Shown here: piece after piece, positions 63,557 to 64,000 of the stretch
How positions within the stretch are numbered: the first letter of the stretch is position 1
Layout of the letters: every line of letters begins with the position of its first letter
Assembly: GCF_000469585.1 (NCBI RefSeq)
Contig: NZ_AWNK01000005.1
Location: 1-64,000, forward strand
DNA: 64,000 bases
Reading direction: 5' to 3'
From: Chrysiogenes arsenatis DSM 11915
Lineage (GTDB): Bacteria > Chrysiogenota > Chrysiogenetes > Chrysiogenales > Chrysiogenaceae
Made by a program: the position numbers and the translations under genes
The notes under the pieces: generated by a model
Seen by the model: the letters and a program-made list of their open reading frames with translations, nothing else
Databases searched by the model: none
What the model was told of the DNA's origin: nothing

Positions 63557-64000
63557 ATGGCCGCAACTGCCGGACGAATTATTATCGATCCAGTTACACG
63601 AATAGAAGGTCACCTGCGGGTCGTCACACAAATGAACAATAACATTGTGGGATCTGCAAAGTGCTCAGGCGACATGTACCGTGGGCTTGAAAAAGCCCTC
63701 ATTGGCCATGATGCACGGGTTGCCCAACAAGTGACACAAAGGAGCTGCGGCGTCTGCCCGTACGCCCACGCCGAAACATCGGCGCTGGCACTGGAAAGTG
63801 CTATGGGGATTAAACCCAACCCGAACGGCCAACTCGTGCGCAACCTGATTATCGGTGCCTATCATGTAAAAGACTTTATGCTGCATTTTTACACACTCTG
63901 CGCGCTTGATTTTATCGATATAACTGCCGTCCTCAACTACAAAGGAAAAGACGGCGGATTGGTGCAAGTCAAGCAGTGGGTACAAAAGGAATTGGCCAGC
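63557..64000 (+). CDS. [NiFe] hydrogenase large subunit, N-terminal part (runs off window)
   Basis: The first 148 codons of the nickel-binding catalytic subunit. IDPVTRIEGHLRV (10-22) is the L1 signature, and RSCGVCPYAHAE (62-73) supplies the first two Ni-Fe cysteines (Cys64, Cys67). The start follows GGAGGAGG. The C-terminal DPCxxC end lies outside the window. The usual upstream small-subunit gene is absent, since the preceding gene is the divergent adaptor, so the operon either begins with the large subunit or has another order. Subgroup cannot be set from this part. Confidence 0.93.
   Translation, partial: MAATAGRIIIDPVTRIEGHLRVVTQMNNNIVGSAKCSGDMYRGLEKALIGHDARVAQQVTQRSCGVCPYAHAETSALALESAMGIKPNPNGQLVRNLIIGAYHVKDFMLHFYTLCALDFIDITAVLNYKGKDGGLVQVKQWVQKELAS

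Overview
The window is a stretch of chromosome from a motile Gram-negative bacterium with roughly balanced GC. The Gram-negative reading rests on two RND pumps with periplasmic adaptors, lipoproteins, a meso-diaminopimelate-type MurE and an LppC-like protein. A [NiFe] hydrogenase large subunit, MoeA and an FNR-like site suggest anaerobic or microaerobic metabolism. The citrate synthase is of the mitochondrial-like type known in Geobacter and a few other anaerobes. A member of the Desulfuromonadia, Deferribacterota or Chrysiogenota neighbourhood would fit, but this is inference only. I found no rRNA, tRNA or CRISPR array.

Layout. 1-735: the 5' part of an IS256-family element whose transposase is frameshifted. 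It has removed the start of a large periplasmic-binding/PAS/GGDEF/EAL sensor (to 4137). 4.2-14.6 kb: housekeeping genes (citrate synthase, Hsp20, tcdA, a Trm112-like protein, pyrF, a 4Fe-4S protein, mrp, leuB, a small nucleotidyltransferase-like protein, an S9 peptidase, murE and a 44-residue membrane peptide with no normal start codon). 14.7-19.8 kb: an AT-richer defence island with a single-chain type IIG-like restriction-modification enzyme, two small unknown genes and an ArdC-like/ImmA-like metallopeptidase. 20.0-24.4 kb: RND pump 1 with its adaptor. 24.4-36.3 kb: a nearly complete chemotaxis cluster on the minus strand (cheB, cheD, cheR, two near-twin receptors, cheW, cheA, cheY, a STAS protein and a receptor-like protein with a CheZ-like motif). 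36.7-44.1 kb: moeA, a CoA-binding protein, rsmE, prmA, an LppC-like lipoprotein, a SPOR protein and argS, all on the minus strand. 44.3-48.9 kb: a plus-strand signalling module (STAS, histidine kinase, response regulator-diguanylate cyclase, DHH phosphoesterase). 48.9-51.6 kb: an AEC carrier and a cyclic-peptide-type ABC exporter. 51.7-59.3 kb: DUF697 protein, SPFH protein, two solute-binding proteins, a tiny membrane protein, a DAACS-type carrier with an altered cation motif, a methyltransferase and a Cache adenylate cyclase, mostly overlapping or tightly packed. 59.2-63.3 kb: RND pump 2 and its adaptor. 63.6 kb to the end: the first 148 codons of a [NiFe] hydrogenase large subunit.

A family of palindromic dispersed repeats (about 59-72 bp) sits in several intergenic gaps (9.35, 19.8, 31.7, 34.8 and 38.5 kb).

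The best candidates for something new are the receptor/CheZ-like fusion that may supply CheY-P dephosphorylation to a che cluster lacking CheZ, CheC and CheX; the packed SPFH/binding-protein/DAACS/cyclase cluster; and the four-gene restriction-metallopeptidase island.
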